In this document: in pieces, positions 1 through 11,400 of the stretch | How positions within the stretch are numbered: the stretch's first letter is position 1 | Layout of the letters: each line of letters starts with the position of its first letter | DNA from: Pithys albifrons albifrons | Taxonomy: Eukaryota; Chordata; Aves; Passeriformes; Thamnophilidae | Direction of reading: 5' to 3' | NCBI RefSeq assembly: GCF_047495875.1 | Contig: NC_092486.1 | Location: 6,011,815 to 6,075,814, forward strand | Length of the DNA stretch: 64,000 nucleotides | Translations under genes and position numbers: made by a program | The notes under the pieces: generated by a model | Told to the model about the DNA's origin: nothing | Seen by the model: the letters and a program-made list of their open reading frames with translations, nothing else | Databases searched by the model: none

Positions 1-2128
1 AGTACTGTAAAAAGTGGTGTAAAGCAGACTTCAGATAAATCAGAAGTGGTCCTGGAACATTTCTGCTATTGTAAAAGGCATTTCCTACAGATTTTATGCA
101 CAGCAAGGAAATAAAAAAAGATCTTGATACATTGCTCTTTGCAGCATATAAATCAAGGGGCAGCCTCCCATTTCACATCACCAGTGGGAGTCAGTTCTAT
201 GACAGCAACTCCTCAATAAGCAACAGGGTCCCACCATACACGTATAAAAAAGGACACAACATGCTCATTTTCTAACACCACACAGGCTTGTCCAGCATGA
301 CTATCAAGGACCTTCATCCAACCCAAAGGTCATTTTCAGGACCTCACCAGTACTTCACAGGCTGCTCTGGAGGAGGAGGGGGGGCTTAGTTCACCAATGA
401 CCCCCAGACACAAACACCTCTCTGTGCACAGCAGAAAGAACTACTTACTAAATCATTAGCACATTTAAGAAAACTGAACATTCATTACCTCCAGCCTGAT
501 GGACAGCAGAAACTCTCCAGCTATTCTTACAAAACCAACAAGCAGAAATAGCCCTCCAGTTCACTTTCTTTCCAGCCCCTCCTGGGGCCCTGATTAAATA
601 CCTATTTAGAGAATGAGAAGCACCTGCTGAATCAAAGCATCTGCAGCACCTGGGTTTTCCCCAGAGCTCTCCTACCTCCCGCTAATGCAGCCAAATCCTG
701 TTTAGTTTCTGTAATTTTGTAAGTGCCTTTTGAACAGTTACAGCTGCATAAGCCCTTGGGCTTTGGTGCTTTGTACATCACCTCAGTTTATTATCCTTGG
801 GCAACTATTCCCCTCACTGTATTTTTTAATTTACTGTATGTTTACCTGCTAGATCACACTGGGAACATTGCTACTTTTCCAATCAATTATATCATAGAAG
901 ATATTGTCAGTGTGACTCTATTAACAAAGATATCAAGTTGTAGCCCTGCTCTTGGAGATACTGCCATGGTGATTTCCTCAGAGCAAATTAAACAGAAGAG
1001 AGTCTCAGATGCTCTGAGTGGCTGTTGCATAATTTATCTCCACAAGGCAGGAAGAATGATGGGGTAAAGCAGTGAAGAAAATCAGTTCCTTAACTGTGTT
1101 TGAACACTTCCTAAATCTGGATAGGAAAAAGTTATTTTGCTTTGGTCAGATGGACTAAAGGAACAATCCACACACACATTACACCTGTGAGGGTGTGTAC
1201 TATTACAGCTCTGTATCTACATTAGCCATATGAAGGTTTCATGATTAAGAATACAGAAATAATATTCCTGCTAGGAAATATTATTATTCTGTATAGAGGC
1301 TAAATTAACAATTTTGTCATGGTGAGGAGGAAGCAAGTGGAGTCTCATGGGGTGATTTGTGGCTATAGGGCAGAGCTGAGGGTTATTTTTCATTAGTATA
1401 TTTATTATTAGTTTCTACAATTATGTTTCTATAATTATGTTTTTATTCACTGTTATTATACTAAATAGTTGGTTTTTTCATCAGTAACAATTCACTCAAG
1501 TAACCCCATTTATTAGCAATAATTAGATGCATCTCTGAACAGGAGGGCCAGAACCTGCTCTGTTTTGATGTCCTCTAAGTGAAGGGGTCTTATGTCCTTC
1601 ACAGACTGCAGTAGATGTAGAAATGACTCCTAATTTCCTGCCCTTTTCAAAGATCAATTAGTCCCTGCACCTTCTGAGGGAGAGGAAGTCAGGAGTGGAC
1701 AAGGTAAGGTCATCTGCTGGTGTGCTCCAAACAAGTATTAAGAAATTATAGGTCGTTTGAATTGCAGCTAATTAAATTTCAGATTAAAATTCAGATAATT
1801 AAATTGACATCCAGATCCAGCACTCTGCAGTTGAAAGACCACAGGGCTTTGCTTGTGGTGCTGTGTTTACTCTCCAGCACAATTTCACTGGGTATGTGAA
1901 CTCTGTTCTGGTGCCTGGGGAGGGCACAGGTGACATTGTCCAGGGTCCTCAGGCTCATGTCCTCAAGTGAACAAAGGAGACTTAAGAGATCACAAACAGA
2001 TAATATCGTTCTATTACAGCCAAATTGCTTAAGGAACTTAATTTCAGAAATAAATAAAATTCTCAAAAATTAGGTGCTCAAGGGAACCAGAGCCAATGGA
2101 AATGGGACGTTTCTCAATTTCTTGTCAG
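1..2128. other. AT-rich noncoding stretch, no gene seen
   Basis: I see no exon, RNA gene or confident repeat here. The longest open frame (114 codons at 723-1067) has ordinary AT-rich composition, no recognisable domain and no convincing splice sites, so it is treated as chance. Around 1,380-1,500 the sequence is especially rich in TTATTA words, as is common in vertebrate intergenic or intronic DNA. Confidence 0.6.
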
Positions 2129-2515
2129 GGGTCACATGGAATCCTAAAATGGTTGGCGTTGGAGGGGATCTTAAAATCACCCAGTCTCACCCCCTGCCAT
2201 GGACAGGGACACCTTCCACCAGCCCAGGTTGCTCCAAGCCCTGTCCAACCTGGCCTTGAACACTTCCAGGGATGGGGCAGCCACAGCTTCTCTGGGAATT
2301 CCATCCCAGCCCCTCAACATCCTCAGAGGGATGAATTTCTTCTTAATATCCAATCTAACCCTGCCTTCTTTTAGTTGGAAGGCATTTCCCTTTATCCTTT
2401 TAATAGTCTCTTTCCATCTTTCCTGTCAGCTCCTTCAGGTACTGGAAGGTCTCAATTAGGTCAACACAGAGCTTCTCTTCTCCGTGCTGAATAAAACCAA
2501 GGCATTTTAGGCATT
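2129..2515 (-). mobile_element. CR1 LINE 3' fragment (5'-truncated)
   Basis: Read on the minus strand this is the 3' end of a CR1 retrotransposon. The plus strand carries the reverse complement of the diagnostic tail: a GGAATCCTAAAATGGTTGG-type terminus, then a block matching the CR1 segment around GGACACCTTCCACCAGCCC, GTTGCTCCAAGCCC and TGGCCTTGAACACTTCCAGG. It continues through a decayed CTTCTCTTCTCC segment near 2,470-2,490. CR1 is the dominant LINE of birds and reptiles and is usually truncated at its 5' end. The open frames of 60-90 codons over this block come from the decayed element and are not genes. Confidence 0.88.
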
Positions 2516-3139
2516 TTTAACTAGAGATCTCAATAAAGAAAAGGAAAACTTACAGCATTTTATGTATTTTCTGCCAACCAGCACAACTCTTTACTGTTTG
2601 CAGCTTTATAGTTTAAAAATAAAAATCCCTTTTTCATATTTGTTGCCTCTAAAAGTTCTGCTCTTCTCTGACACTATGACAAGGCCCCATGATACAAAAA
2701 AAAAAATCAAAGATGAGATGTCTGCAAGTTTTATATATCTCCCAAGTTTCATCAAAACAACTCACCCAGGGGACTGACTGGAGAAATAGAACAATCCCTA
2801 CCTCTCATTTCTTGAAACCTGAGTGCCACAAAATACATCTTCAAATACTCTGAGTCTGAATCTCAGCCAGACATTAATTTTAGTGTAGCATTTATCACAA
2901 GTCCAAACCTCAATTCAACAAGCCTGTAGCATGTACGTGATTTCCAAACAGCAGCATATCCAGCCTAACAGGAATGAGATTAGCTCAGCTGGTTCAAACT
3001 TAAGAAATGGCTCCTTAAAACTTCCTGCAAACAAACTAGGCCAACAGTTGGTTATGTTTCTGAATTACATTTGCTAAAAAAGAGGTGGATCCTGTACTGT
3101 GTAACTCTCATCTCTGCTTAGAAGCGCTCCATTAGTACT
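2516..3139. other. Noncoding, nothing recognised
   Basis: AT-rich unique sequence between two CR1 fragments. There is a short A-run near 2,695-2,706. No exon, RNA or structured repeat could be supported. Confidence 0.5.
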
Positions 3140-3320
3140 CCATCTTTTCTCTAGACTGAAAAATCCCAAATCCTCAGCCTTTCCTCGTGCCAGCACAGGG
3201 GTGGAAGGCCATGGTTTGCTTCCCATCAGTGCTACCTCATGTGTGATGAGGTTTTTCTGGTCTCAGTGGAGCTGTTGTGCTCCCAACACAGGTCACTCCT
3301 GGAAAATGAGACAACAACCC
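3140..3320 (-). mobile_element. Diverged CR1 LINE fragment
   Basis: The plus strand shows, in order, a CTCTAGACTGAA word, a CCTCAGCCTTTCCTC block and a later GTGCTCCCAACACAGG segment. These correspond in order to the reverse complement of an internal CR1 3' region. Divergence is high and the ends are approximate. A different old LINE is possible. Confidence 0.5.
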
Positions 3321-4534
3321 AAGGAGCTGCTTCCTCTCCTGACATTGCCAGACTCAGAGAAAGTCAACCCCTCTCATCAGGCATCTTGAACACCATCTGT
3401 CCACATTGAGAATCTATTTCTAAAACTTGCTGAGCCTTATGATGTATGTCCCTTGCTAGAAGTATCAACGCTGCGTGGAAGATGATGAATTGGACAATAT
3501 GCTTCCTCTAAAACTCCAGTTTGCTTCCAGAGTATGGAAATGTCAGGCAACTGCTGCACACTTCTGTAATTCCTGCTTAAAGTTATTCCCCTGTTTTAAT
3601 TAACTTCAGAGGAAATTTTAAGTATTTGACTCCCCAGGAAGGGGGGAAAAAAAGAGCAAAAATATCACTTTTCAATATGCATGATAAACAGAAACAAAAT
3701 CACATGTTTTCTTCTATGCCCCTTAAATATTCCTTATCTTGGGCTACCTGATAACAGAACTGAAAAAAAAAAATCCAAGCCTAATATCAGCTTTAGAGAA
3801 CATTCTAATAAATCGGGGATTTCCATTCAGGTTGGGTTTGTCCCCATCACTTTCAGGAACAGCCCAGCTGTTTTCCTGGGAAAAGCACAGAAGCTGCTAC
3901 TCTCAGCACTCCAGGACAATTACACACAGCCCTGCCAGGCTTCAGAGCTCCTAATCACTGGCACAAGTTAACTCTGCATTGTCTCATTGTGCATGTAGTT
4001 TCCCAATGCTTCCTTTGATTTCTTGTTCTTCATGTTCTTTAAGACTTAAAGAGATTTCTAGAAGATAAAAACAAGGTATTGATTCCTGCACAACACTAAA
4101 TGGGGATTTGGTGCTGAAGTTTATTTTACGGTCCATTAATAGAGTGACAAATTTGTTTGTCCAAATTCTCCCTTCAGGAAGAGCTGACCCTAAGAGCAAA
4201 AATGTGTAGTTTCCATGGAACCAAATGTAAGTCACAAGACCCCAAGTGTTCTCAGTTGACACAAGAGTGGATATCTATGGAGGAAACTTTAAAACTTTTA
4301 GAAGTAAGTCTTACATATTAGTGTGGCTTCTAGGACACTTTATATATTAAAGAAAATTACATCATTGGAGAAATATGGTTAACTTCAAGTTGCTCTTTGC
4401 TTTGGACACCATTGGTTTAGGGTTAGCACTGGAACTGTGTTCTGGTGGAAAAGCGACATTCTTAGGAAAAAATCACATTAACAGGATACAAACCTCATAA
4501 TGATTCTTGTTTTCATGCACTGCTTCATATTTCT

Positions 4535-4640
4535 GGATGCCACAGTCCTTTCAAAAGCCATCAACAGCATCATTTTACACATGGGAAGAACGGAGGCTCA
4601 AATATAAAAGGATGTGCAGAGTCATAGCAGGGACATTGCT
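4535..4640 (-). repeat. MIR-like ancient SINE fragment
   Basis: The plus strand carries a TTTTACACATGGGAAGAACG word followed by GGAGGCTCAAA and a GTGCAGAGTCATAGCA segment. This is the reverse complement of the conserved core and 3' part of MIR-type SINEs, in which a TTTTACAGATGGGGAAACTG-like block precedes a cluster ending in GTCACACAGC. The element is heavily diverged, as expected for this ancient amniote family. Confidence 0.6.
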
Positions 4641-5003
4641 GATACAAGAATAAATGAAGAACTCCTCAAAATCAGTGAAAAGCAATTAATTTCAAGCCAT
4701 TCCTGAAACCAGCAAAACCACAAAAAGCAGAGAGTATTCTCATATGCTGAACTCTGCTGACACCACTTGTGAAAAAAACCAATCTGAATTGTTTGCTCAA
4801 ACTGGCTGCTGGTAATTACATTATCTTTGTTCTGGTAAAAGGAACCTCCATAAATTGTGAAAGAAGTGGCTTTACTTATAACAACAACAAACCTTTCCAG
4901 TTTTGCTTGTTCAGCAGAGCTCCAATTCAGCAAATGCAAACAAATAAAAACATACTCAAGTGATTTTGTGAGCATCTAACATCACATCCAGTTTCATTTT
5001 ATA

Positions 5004-5075
5004 AAGTCACAGAGATCTAAGGCTGGCAGAGACTGCGCACAGTCATCTGATCCACCTCCTGCTCAAAGCAAGGAT
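5004..5075 (-). mobile_element. Short CR1 3'-end fragment
   Basis: The segment contains AAGTCACAGAGATCTAAGG, then GGCAGAGAC, TCATCTGATCCA and CCTCCTGCTCAAAGCAAGG. This order matches the reverse complement of the CR1 3' terminus. It is short and diverged, so the family call is probable and the subfamily cannot be given. Confidence 0.6.
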
Positions 5076-8002
5076 TTCCAGTTCTTTGCTTTCTGAGTAG
5101 CAATAAATGTCTTTTTCTGGTCCCTTTTCTTCTATTGAGCTGCAGTCAACTGCAATGCCAGTCTAAAGTCTGATGCACGGGGAGCTCATAAATTGGGGGG
5201 TTGGAAATATAAAAAAAGAGTACTCTGGAGCTGGCAATGCAAGTGTGTTGAGATAATTGAACAGGAAACCCCATTATATTGGGCCATTTGTGCACCAGGA
5301 GAGCTCTGCAGCAACCAGAGTCAATTCTACACTGCGTTTTTAATGTCAGACTGACTTTGAGCTCCCAGCACTAATGATTCCGATGGTGAATGGCAGCATT
5401 TGAGCTGAAAGGAGAGAAATCTTTCTGAAATCCAAGATTTGTTCTCTGTCTCGCCCCTCTCCCTCAGTCAAGAAGCAATTCTTGGGGCCCGTGAGGCAAA
5501 CTCAGACACACAGTGGAAACGAGCTGAATTTTAACTCCAGGCTAATGACAGACACTTCAGAAATACTTCTACAGTAATGATAGAAGACTTATTGGAGGAA
5601 TTTACTGAGTCTCTAAAGTGACATCTTGTTAGAGAAAGAAAAAAATGAAAGGAACATTTTCTCCATAGCTGTAGTAGGCACCATAAAATGCTAATTTAGA
5701 GGAACCTTTCTAGAAGTGCTTAAGAGTTCCACTGTCCTCCAGCCTCTTACGTACCCATTGCTCTGGCCCATATTAAGGTATCTGCATCCAGCAGTCCATT
5801 AACAACTGAAAAACAAGCAAAACTGATTGACTTTGACTAAAGTATTAATTCATAGCTGCTTTAATTGTTAAACTGTAAGGTATGGGTTGTATTAATTTAC
5901 TCTGAGGTGGCATCATATGGCTCTTATCTCAGTTAAGTTAAATATTTCTGTAAAGCTGAGCCCCTGTCTCCCTCAGTTCCACATCCATAAGCAAGCAGGA
6001 ATAATATTTCCAACTCAAAAGCCCATATATATTCCCTTTGGACACATATTTGTACATAACCTTAGCAAAACCAAATAAATACATTAAATATAGGCCAGGC
6101 AAAGGTAGGAAAAATGCTGAGCCAGACATTTTTATTCTGCTTCTGCTTAGAAACGGTGAAGATATTTTTGGTCCAAACACATCATTCTGTTCCAACACAC
6201 TGCTTTATTCAATTTGATGAAAACTGAATGGCTAGAACATAATTAATAGTTGAAACTCTTTCTGTTTAACAAATTGAAATACTTTGAATACTAACTAGCC
6301 ATATGCGAAGCTCATCAATATTAATGAAACTTTCTGAAATGTATCATTTATTCTTCATGGACAGGAAAAAGTTCAGGTTTGCTGAGGCAGAGAAATGATT
6401 AAGAAAAAATTCACAGAGACTTCTATGTCTCATGGAAACCAAACTTCCATTAGAAAACTATGAATTTTCTGAAAATCCCATTGTTTTCCACACTGTGAAT
6501 GCCCAAACACCTTCCAACAGTGTCCTTCAGTCCTGAGTTTGCAATAAGATACAACATACAAGGTCTCAAAAAGCCTCGAAGAACAGAGAATGGAAATGCA
6601 AACCCTCAAATAAGAATGAAAAAAAATCCTCATGATGAAATAAGAGCAGGTTAAAAGCTCTTAAATAAGAGCATTAAAACCCAGTGTAGAACTACTCATA
6701 GAGCTGTTGGTGGTATTTACAGCCCTAAACTTTCTTTCAGGGAGAGGTTAAAACACGTAAAAAGTTTGATTCAATAACAGTGTTTGATGCCTTTGGCTCG
6801 TGGTTTTACAAAACTCCAAAATCCTATTTTGCAACAGGAAAGCCACAGACAATAAGGAGAACTGAATAAATGTGAAAAGAGGCTGCAGATATACAAGAAC
6901 AGGACCACACTGAAGTAACCATAAAGCTCAGAAGCACAAAGCACTACCAAAATATCCTCACCCCAAATCCTGCCTCTTAAGCAAGACCCAAGAGGAAAAG
7001 TTTATGATACACAGAAAAACCTCAGTAAGCTTAGTTTGTTCCTTTCTTTTCATAACATGCTCCCCAGCACTTGAAAAATGACTCAGAAAATGAGGAGCCC
7101 ACAACCTTGACATCAAATTTTGCCTCAGGAAGTGAGCAGGTTGTTATCCTCATTAACAATCCCCAGTTCATTTGCATGTCTCCAGGTGCAGTGCTTGCAC
7201 ACTGGTGTGGGACATCATGTTCATGGCAAAGGCACTGAATTAACATCAGAATTATTTATTCTACTCTTCACAGAATAAAATAAAAGTTATTTAACACTGC
7301 GTGAATTACTTGGGTGACAACTTCAGCTTATTCTGCAATGTTATGAGATGACTTCTCAAACATTTATTAATAGTTCTGTCATTAAGTTATAGCCAGTGGA
7401 AAGTTTGTTGTTGGGTTTTATACTTTTAATATCTTTCTCATCTCAGCTGTTTATAAGATTCAGTTTATGAAGGGTGAGAGAAACGTGAGTCATGAAACCA
7501 CCTGGAGGTCCTTCCTGTTTATGAGGCAATAACCCTTTTCCTGGCTAATAAATTCAAGGCCAGCAGCTGAACACTTATTAGCCCAAGATACAGTTATTGT
7601 TAATTGGAACCACCCTGAAGTTGTTATTATAATGAAACTTCTAATGACTAAAGATTTGAAAAAATCATCTCTTTTAAAGTGTGGGGGGTTTAATAAGAAA
7701 CTGAGGAGTTTGGGCAACATTACAGTTCTTGATGGGCTCCAGCACCAAAGGAAAGGGGTGGGATCTAACTCATCTGGAGGCCAGTAATGCACATTTTTAC
7801 CTGGAATGGCTCCTAATTTTTTTGCTGAGCTCATTTTACATGCTCATCAGCCAACTCTCATTCTTTTTTCCTACCCTGAGCACCGCCAAGGCTGTCAGAT
7901 ATTTAGAGGTGACTTCTGTGGTGAACACGTGCAGCTCAGTGTGTTGAAATGGAGGAGCATTAGCAAGGGACAAGAATGGATGAACCCGTTATTCAATCAG
8001 TC
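5076..8002. other. AT-rich noncoding stretch
   Basis: No gene is supported. The open frames here are under 115 codons and have no domain, no codon bias and no paired splice signals. I recognised no transposable element. The region contains scattered TAAT and AATTA words but no long homopolymer or array. Confidence 0.5.
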
Positions 8003-8055
8003 TGGAATCCCACGATAGTTGGGGTTGGAAGAGAGCTCTGCAGATCAGCTGTGCA
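8003..8055 (-). mobile_element. Short CR1 3'-end remnant
   Basis: The words GGAATCCCACGATAGTTGGG, GTTGGAAGAGAGCTCTG and CAGATCA follow each other as in the reverse complement of the extreme CR1 3' end. Only about 50 bp remain. Confidence 0.55.
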
Positions 8056-9883
8056 GGTGAGTAGATTATTTTGACCTGACCTACTGCAGAACAATCATAA
8101 TAAGCAGGATGATGGGCTGTGGCCCAATTATTTTTGTGAAATGGTAAGGGGAGAAATCATTCAAACCTCCTTCCATACGGCAGCAAGGAAAAAATAAAAG
8201 TCCAACATGCAGAGTAGAAATAACTCCACAAATCAGCTGAATGGTAAGCAACAAATGTCAAAAAGAGAGTAAATAGGAGAAAATCACCCTTTGGCAAGTG
8301 GGCTTGAACTGCTTTGTCTTGGCTTTGCTCACCTTTGGTTCCCAAATCACCATTCCACTGTCCTTGTTCTTCAATGCCATCTCTTTGAGAGATAAATCAA
8401 TTTAGAGTATCCCTTGTGGCTTTTCCCCAGTACCTGGAGGGACAGTTAAAGCACAAAGCCAACTTCCCCAACAGTGCACTGTCTGTGGATCTGAACCAGG
8501 GTCCTGCTGACTTGGAAATGCTGGAAAATCCTCCTGAAAACAGCACATCACCTTACTCTCAGTCATTTATGTTTAGACAACAGCCATTTCCTACTGAGCT
8601 GTGTGTTGAACAGCTCCATTCCACCATGAGGGACAATGATAATTAGCACACTGGGTACCTACAATGAGTTTTAGATTGGTAGTGGCCTGGATGAGATCAT
8701 CAGGGAGTTACTCACTATGGAGGCAGTGAAAGGATTTGGGAAGCTGTAAGAGGAAATACCAACCAGGTGAAAAGCAAGCAGGCACACTATTAATCCTGAA
8801 AGTTTCTGAAACTTTGCAGGAATTTCAGGACTGGAGCACATAGAGTTATGGACAAATAGATCTCAAAAAATTCTATTTCCCCTGCCTTCAAAGCAAAGGC
8901 TGTTTCTTTCATGAACTTCAGTAAGCACTGGATCTGACATAAAGTGATCTGGCTAAAAGGCATGTAAATGCAGCTGTCATTTTGAAAAATCATTGATCCA
9001 TCTGATTTGCCATTTGGGCAGCTTCAACTAGTTTGCCTTTGCTGCAAAAAGCCCCCACACCCCAGAGTAAATATTCAGACACCACAGCACAGCAACAGCT
9101 GCCTCCATAGCAGCAGCCCCTGTTATTAAATTATGTATTTATAAATACACTTGCAAGCTTGAACCTCAAAACATTCATTTTTTCAAACAACTCCATGATT
9201 TTAATTCCATAATCTAATGCACATGTCTAAGCACACTTGAAGCTATCCTGCATGTCAAGCTTTTAGTTTTTCCTCAGAATATTTTTTTACTTTTCCTAAT
9301 ATAATCACATTTAAGAAAGCCTTCTCAATATTTAACTTGGTTCACACTTTCCAAACAATTAAATACTTAATTCAGCTCTGATCCTGTGAAATAAAATGTG
9401 TTCATTTGATAGCTGTTTTTTCCTCTAACTCCCCTATGAAAATAGATTTCAGACTTGTTTTGCTACTGAAAAGGTTTGCAGGTCCAAGGAAAGAGAGGAT
9501 GAGGTTGTGTGCTAGTGTAAGGTGGTATTTGTGCAGGACAGAGGTTTGGTTTCTCATTAAGGCTTTGAAGGAGAGGAAGGACAAGAATAAAGAGCCTCAC
9601 GTTGTGCCAGGGGAGGTTTAGGTTTGATATTGGAATAATTCCTACATACACTCTCACAGCACTCCGGGTTTCTCTGCAGCTTCCCAAACCAGGCCCAAGG
9701 TCTGGGCATGGGACAACACAAAGAGTACTTGAAAAAATATTCTTATAATAACAATAGGATTTGATTTGTGATGCTTAACACAGCTGCTTGTCTGGGAACC
9801 AGGAAGCTCAGTCTACATCTTCAATGCATTTTTCCTCCTCAAAATATGAGGAAGCAGCTTAACCTTGAAACTACCACTTAGCT
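8056..9883. other. AT-rich noncoding stretch
   Basis: I found no exon, RNA gene or confident repeat. The open frames at 8,416-8,646 and 9,406-9,687 are short, overlap one another on both strands and have no recognisable domain. Confidence 0.45.
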
Positions 9884-9903
9884 CACACATACACACACAC
9901 ACA
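9884..9903. repeat. (CA)n microsatellite
   Basis: About 20 bp of CA dinucleotide repeat, interrupted once by a T. It is too short to suggest function but could be polymorphic. Confidence 0.85.
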
Positions 9904-10440
9904 AAAGTAGTTTATTCAGCAAGTGATAATTAATTTTCTACAGAGGCTGAAATCACTCTGCCTAAAGTAAAATCCTTCTGACATTATTAAATGTCACAGT
10001 GCAGTTAAAGCACAATTATAGACTAATTCACAAAATAAATCTCATTAGTTTCCTGAGGCCTTATGAATAAATGGAAAGAAAAACATTGCCACAGTTGACT
10101 TTCATCTCAGCTTTCCTGAACAGATCTACAATCAAAATGCATAACATTTTCATAATTACAGATGATTAAAAACATAGTTTGGAGAAATGGGCAGGTAAAA
10201 CTGACTGCTGTGTACAGAGCAATGGCAAAGTTGTCAAATAATAAAAATGTTCTCCAGTATAAAATCCCAGCTGTAGGGGCACTTGAGAGAGCTCTGACTG
10301 CTCCCTGCCTTCATCGCACGGTGTCAGCTCTGCTCCAGGAGCAGCAAAACTGAACGAGTTCTCTGCTAATGCAGGGAAACAACTTCCTTTCTCAGCAGCA
10401 GTTTAGAAATTGAAGCAAGCAGTGATGGCAAATATGGGAG

Positions 10441-10615
10441 TGTAAGAATAGGTTAGCATTCAAATAAGATATTTAGAAAGGAATTCTTCCCTGTGGGGGT
10501 GGACAGGGGCTGGGATGGATTTCCCAGAGAAGTTGTGGCTGCCACTGGAACGTTGGAAGTGTCCAAGGCCAGGATGGATGGGGCTTGGAGCAAACTGGGC
10601 TGGTGGGAGGACAGG
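10441..10615 (+). mobile_element. CR1 LINE fragment lacking the extreme 3' end
   Basis: In plus orientation the segment runs through AGGAATTCTTCCCTGTG, GGTGGACAGGGGCTGGGATG, GTTGTGGCTGCC, GTGTCCAAGGCCAGGATGG and TGGGGCTTGGAGCAAACTGG. These are standard CR1 3'-region words in the right order. It stops before the terminal octamer repeats, so it is truncated at both ends. The overlapping open frames on both strands (10,460-10,799) belong to this element and are not genes. Confidence 0.85.
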
Positions 10616-10996
10616 CCTTAAGGTAATCCTTGAGCACAGACCCAGGCCAATGGCAAATGCTAGGGGAACTAATTTATCTTCAGAGTTAACACAGCCTCCT
10701 TCTCTGACAGAAGTGCACAATAAACACTGCAAGGGAAGTTGCATCAAGCAGGACTGCCCTGCAGGAGGGAATTCAGACTCAGAGCTGGCAGGATGTTGAT
10801 GTGGATCAGCTCAGCTCCCTGGATGGAGCCCATGGCATCCTGAGCATTGACACCCTCCATCAGTCTCTGGAACAGGTTGGAGTAGCTGCACCTCAACAAT
10901 TAGACAAGGTTTTCTCTTGCAGAAATTATCCCAGCAATTAACTGAACTTGAGTTAGCTTTCTCATAAATAATTTTGTTAATTCTATTCACTGAGGG
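10616..10996. other. Noncoding, nothing recognised
   Basis: Unique sequence without a supportable feature. Confidence 0.4.
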
Positions 10997-11046
10997 TTTT
11001 GTTGTTGTTGTTGTTTTGGTTTTTATTGGTTTGTTTGTTTTTTTTA
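10997..11046. repeat. T-rich low-complexity tract, (TTG)n and (TTTG)n
   Basis: A run of GTT trinucleotides followed by GTTT units and a poly-T tract, about 50 bp in all. This is simple-sequence DNA. Confidence 0.85.
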
Positions 11047-11329
11047 CTGATTCCCAAGTTTGTTATCAGTGGAATGAACCAAGGTCAGAGATGGACTGAA
11101 GGAGTGATGTCTGGAGCAGATAAGAGTCAGTGGTGCTTAGAGACTAATAAGGTGTGATCTTTTGCATATCGGATACTTGAAACAGCAACAGTGCCCAGAG
11201 TTGCTCATCTTTAAATGAAAGAATTAACTTTCCAAACCAGACTCAAGAACCCTTACAAAACAAAGCCTGTTACCATGTTTGGGGAAGTTATCTAAGGGCA
11301 TAATTACGCAACTTAATGGTAACACCCAG

Positions 11330-11400
11330 TTAAAAAAAATATTGTTGCTGTTACTATTATCATTATTATATAATAATTATTAATATTCTTTTAGAAAATA
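11330..11400. repeat. (ATT)-rich low-complexity tract
   Basis: ATTATCATTATTATATAATA-type sequence with many ATT units. Simple sequence with no feature implied. Confidence 0.75.

Noticed and set aside
723..1067. 114-codon plus frame as a small membrane protein
   Set aside because: Hydrophobic stretches are typical of translated AT-rich DNA; no homologous domain, splice sites or promoter were seen.
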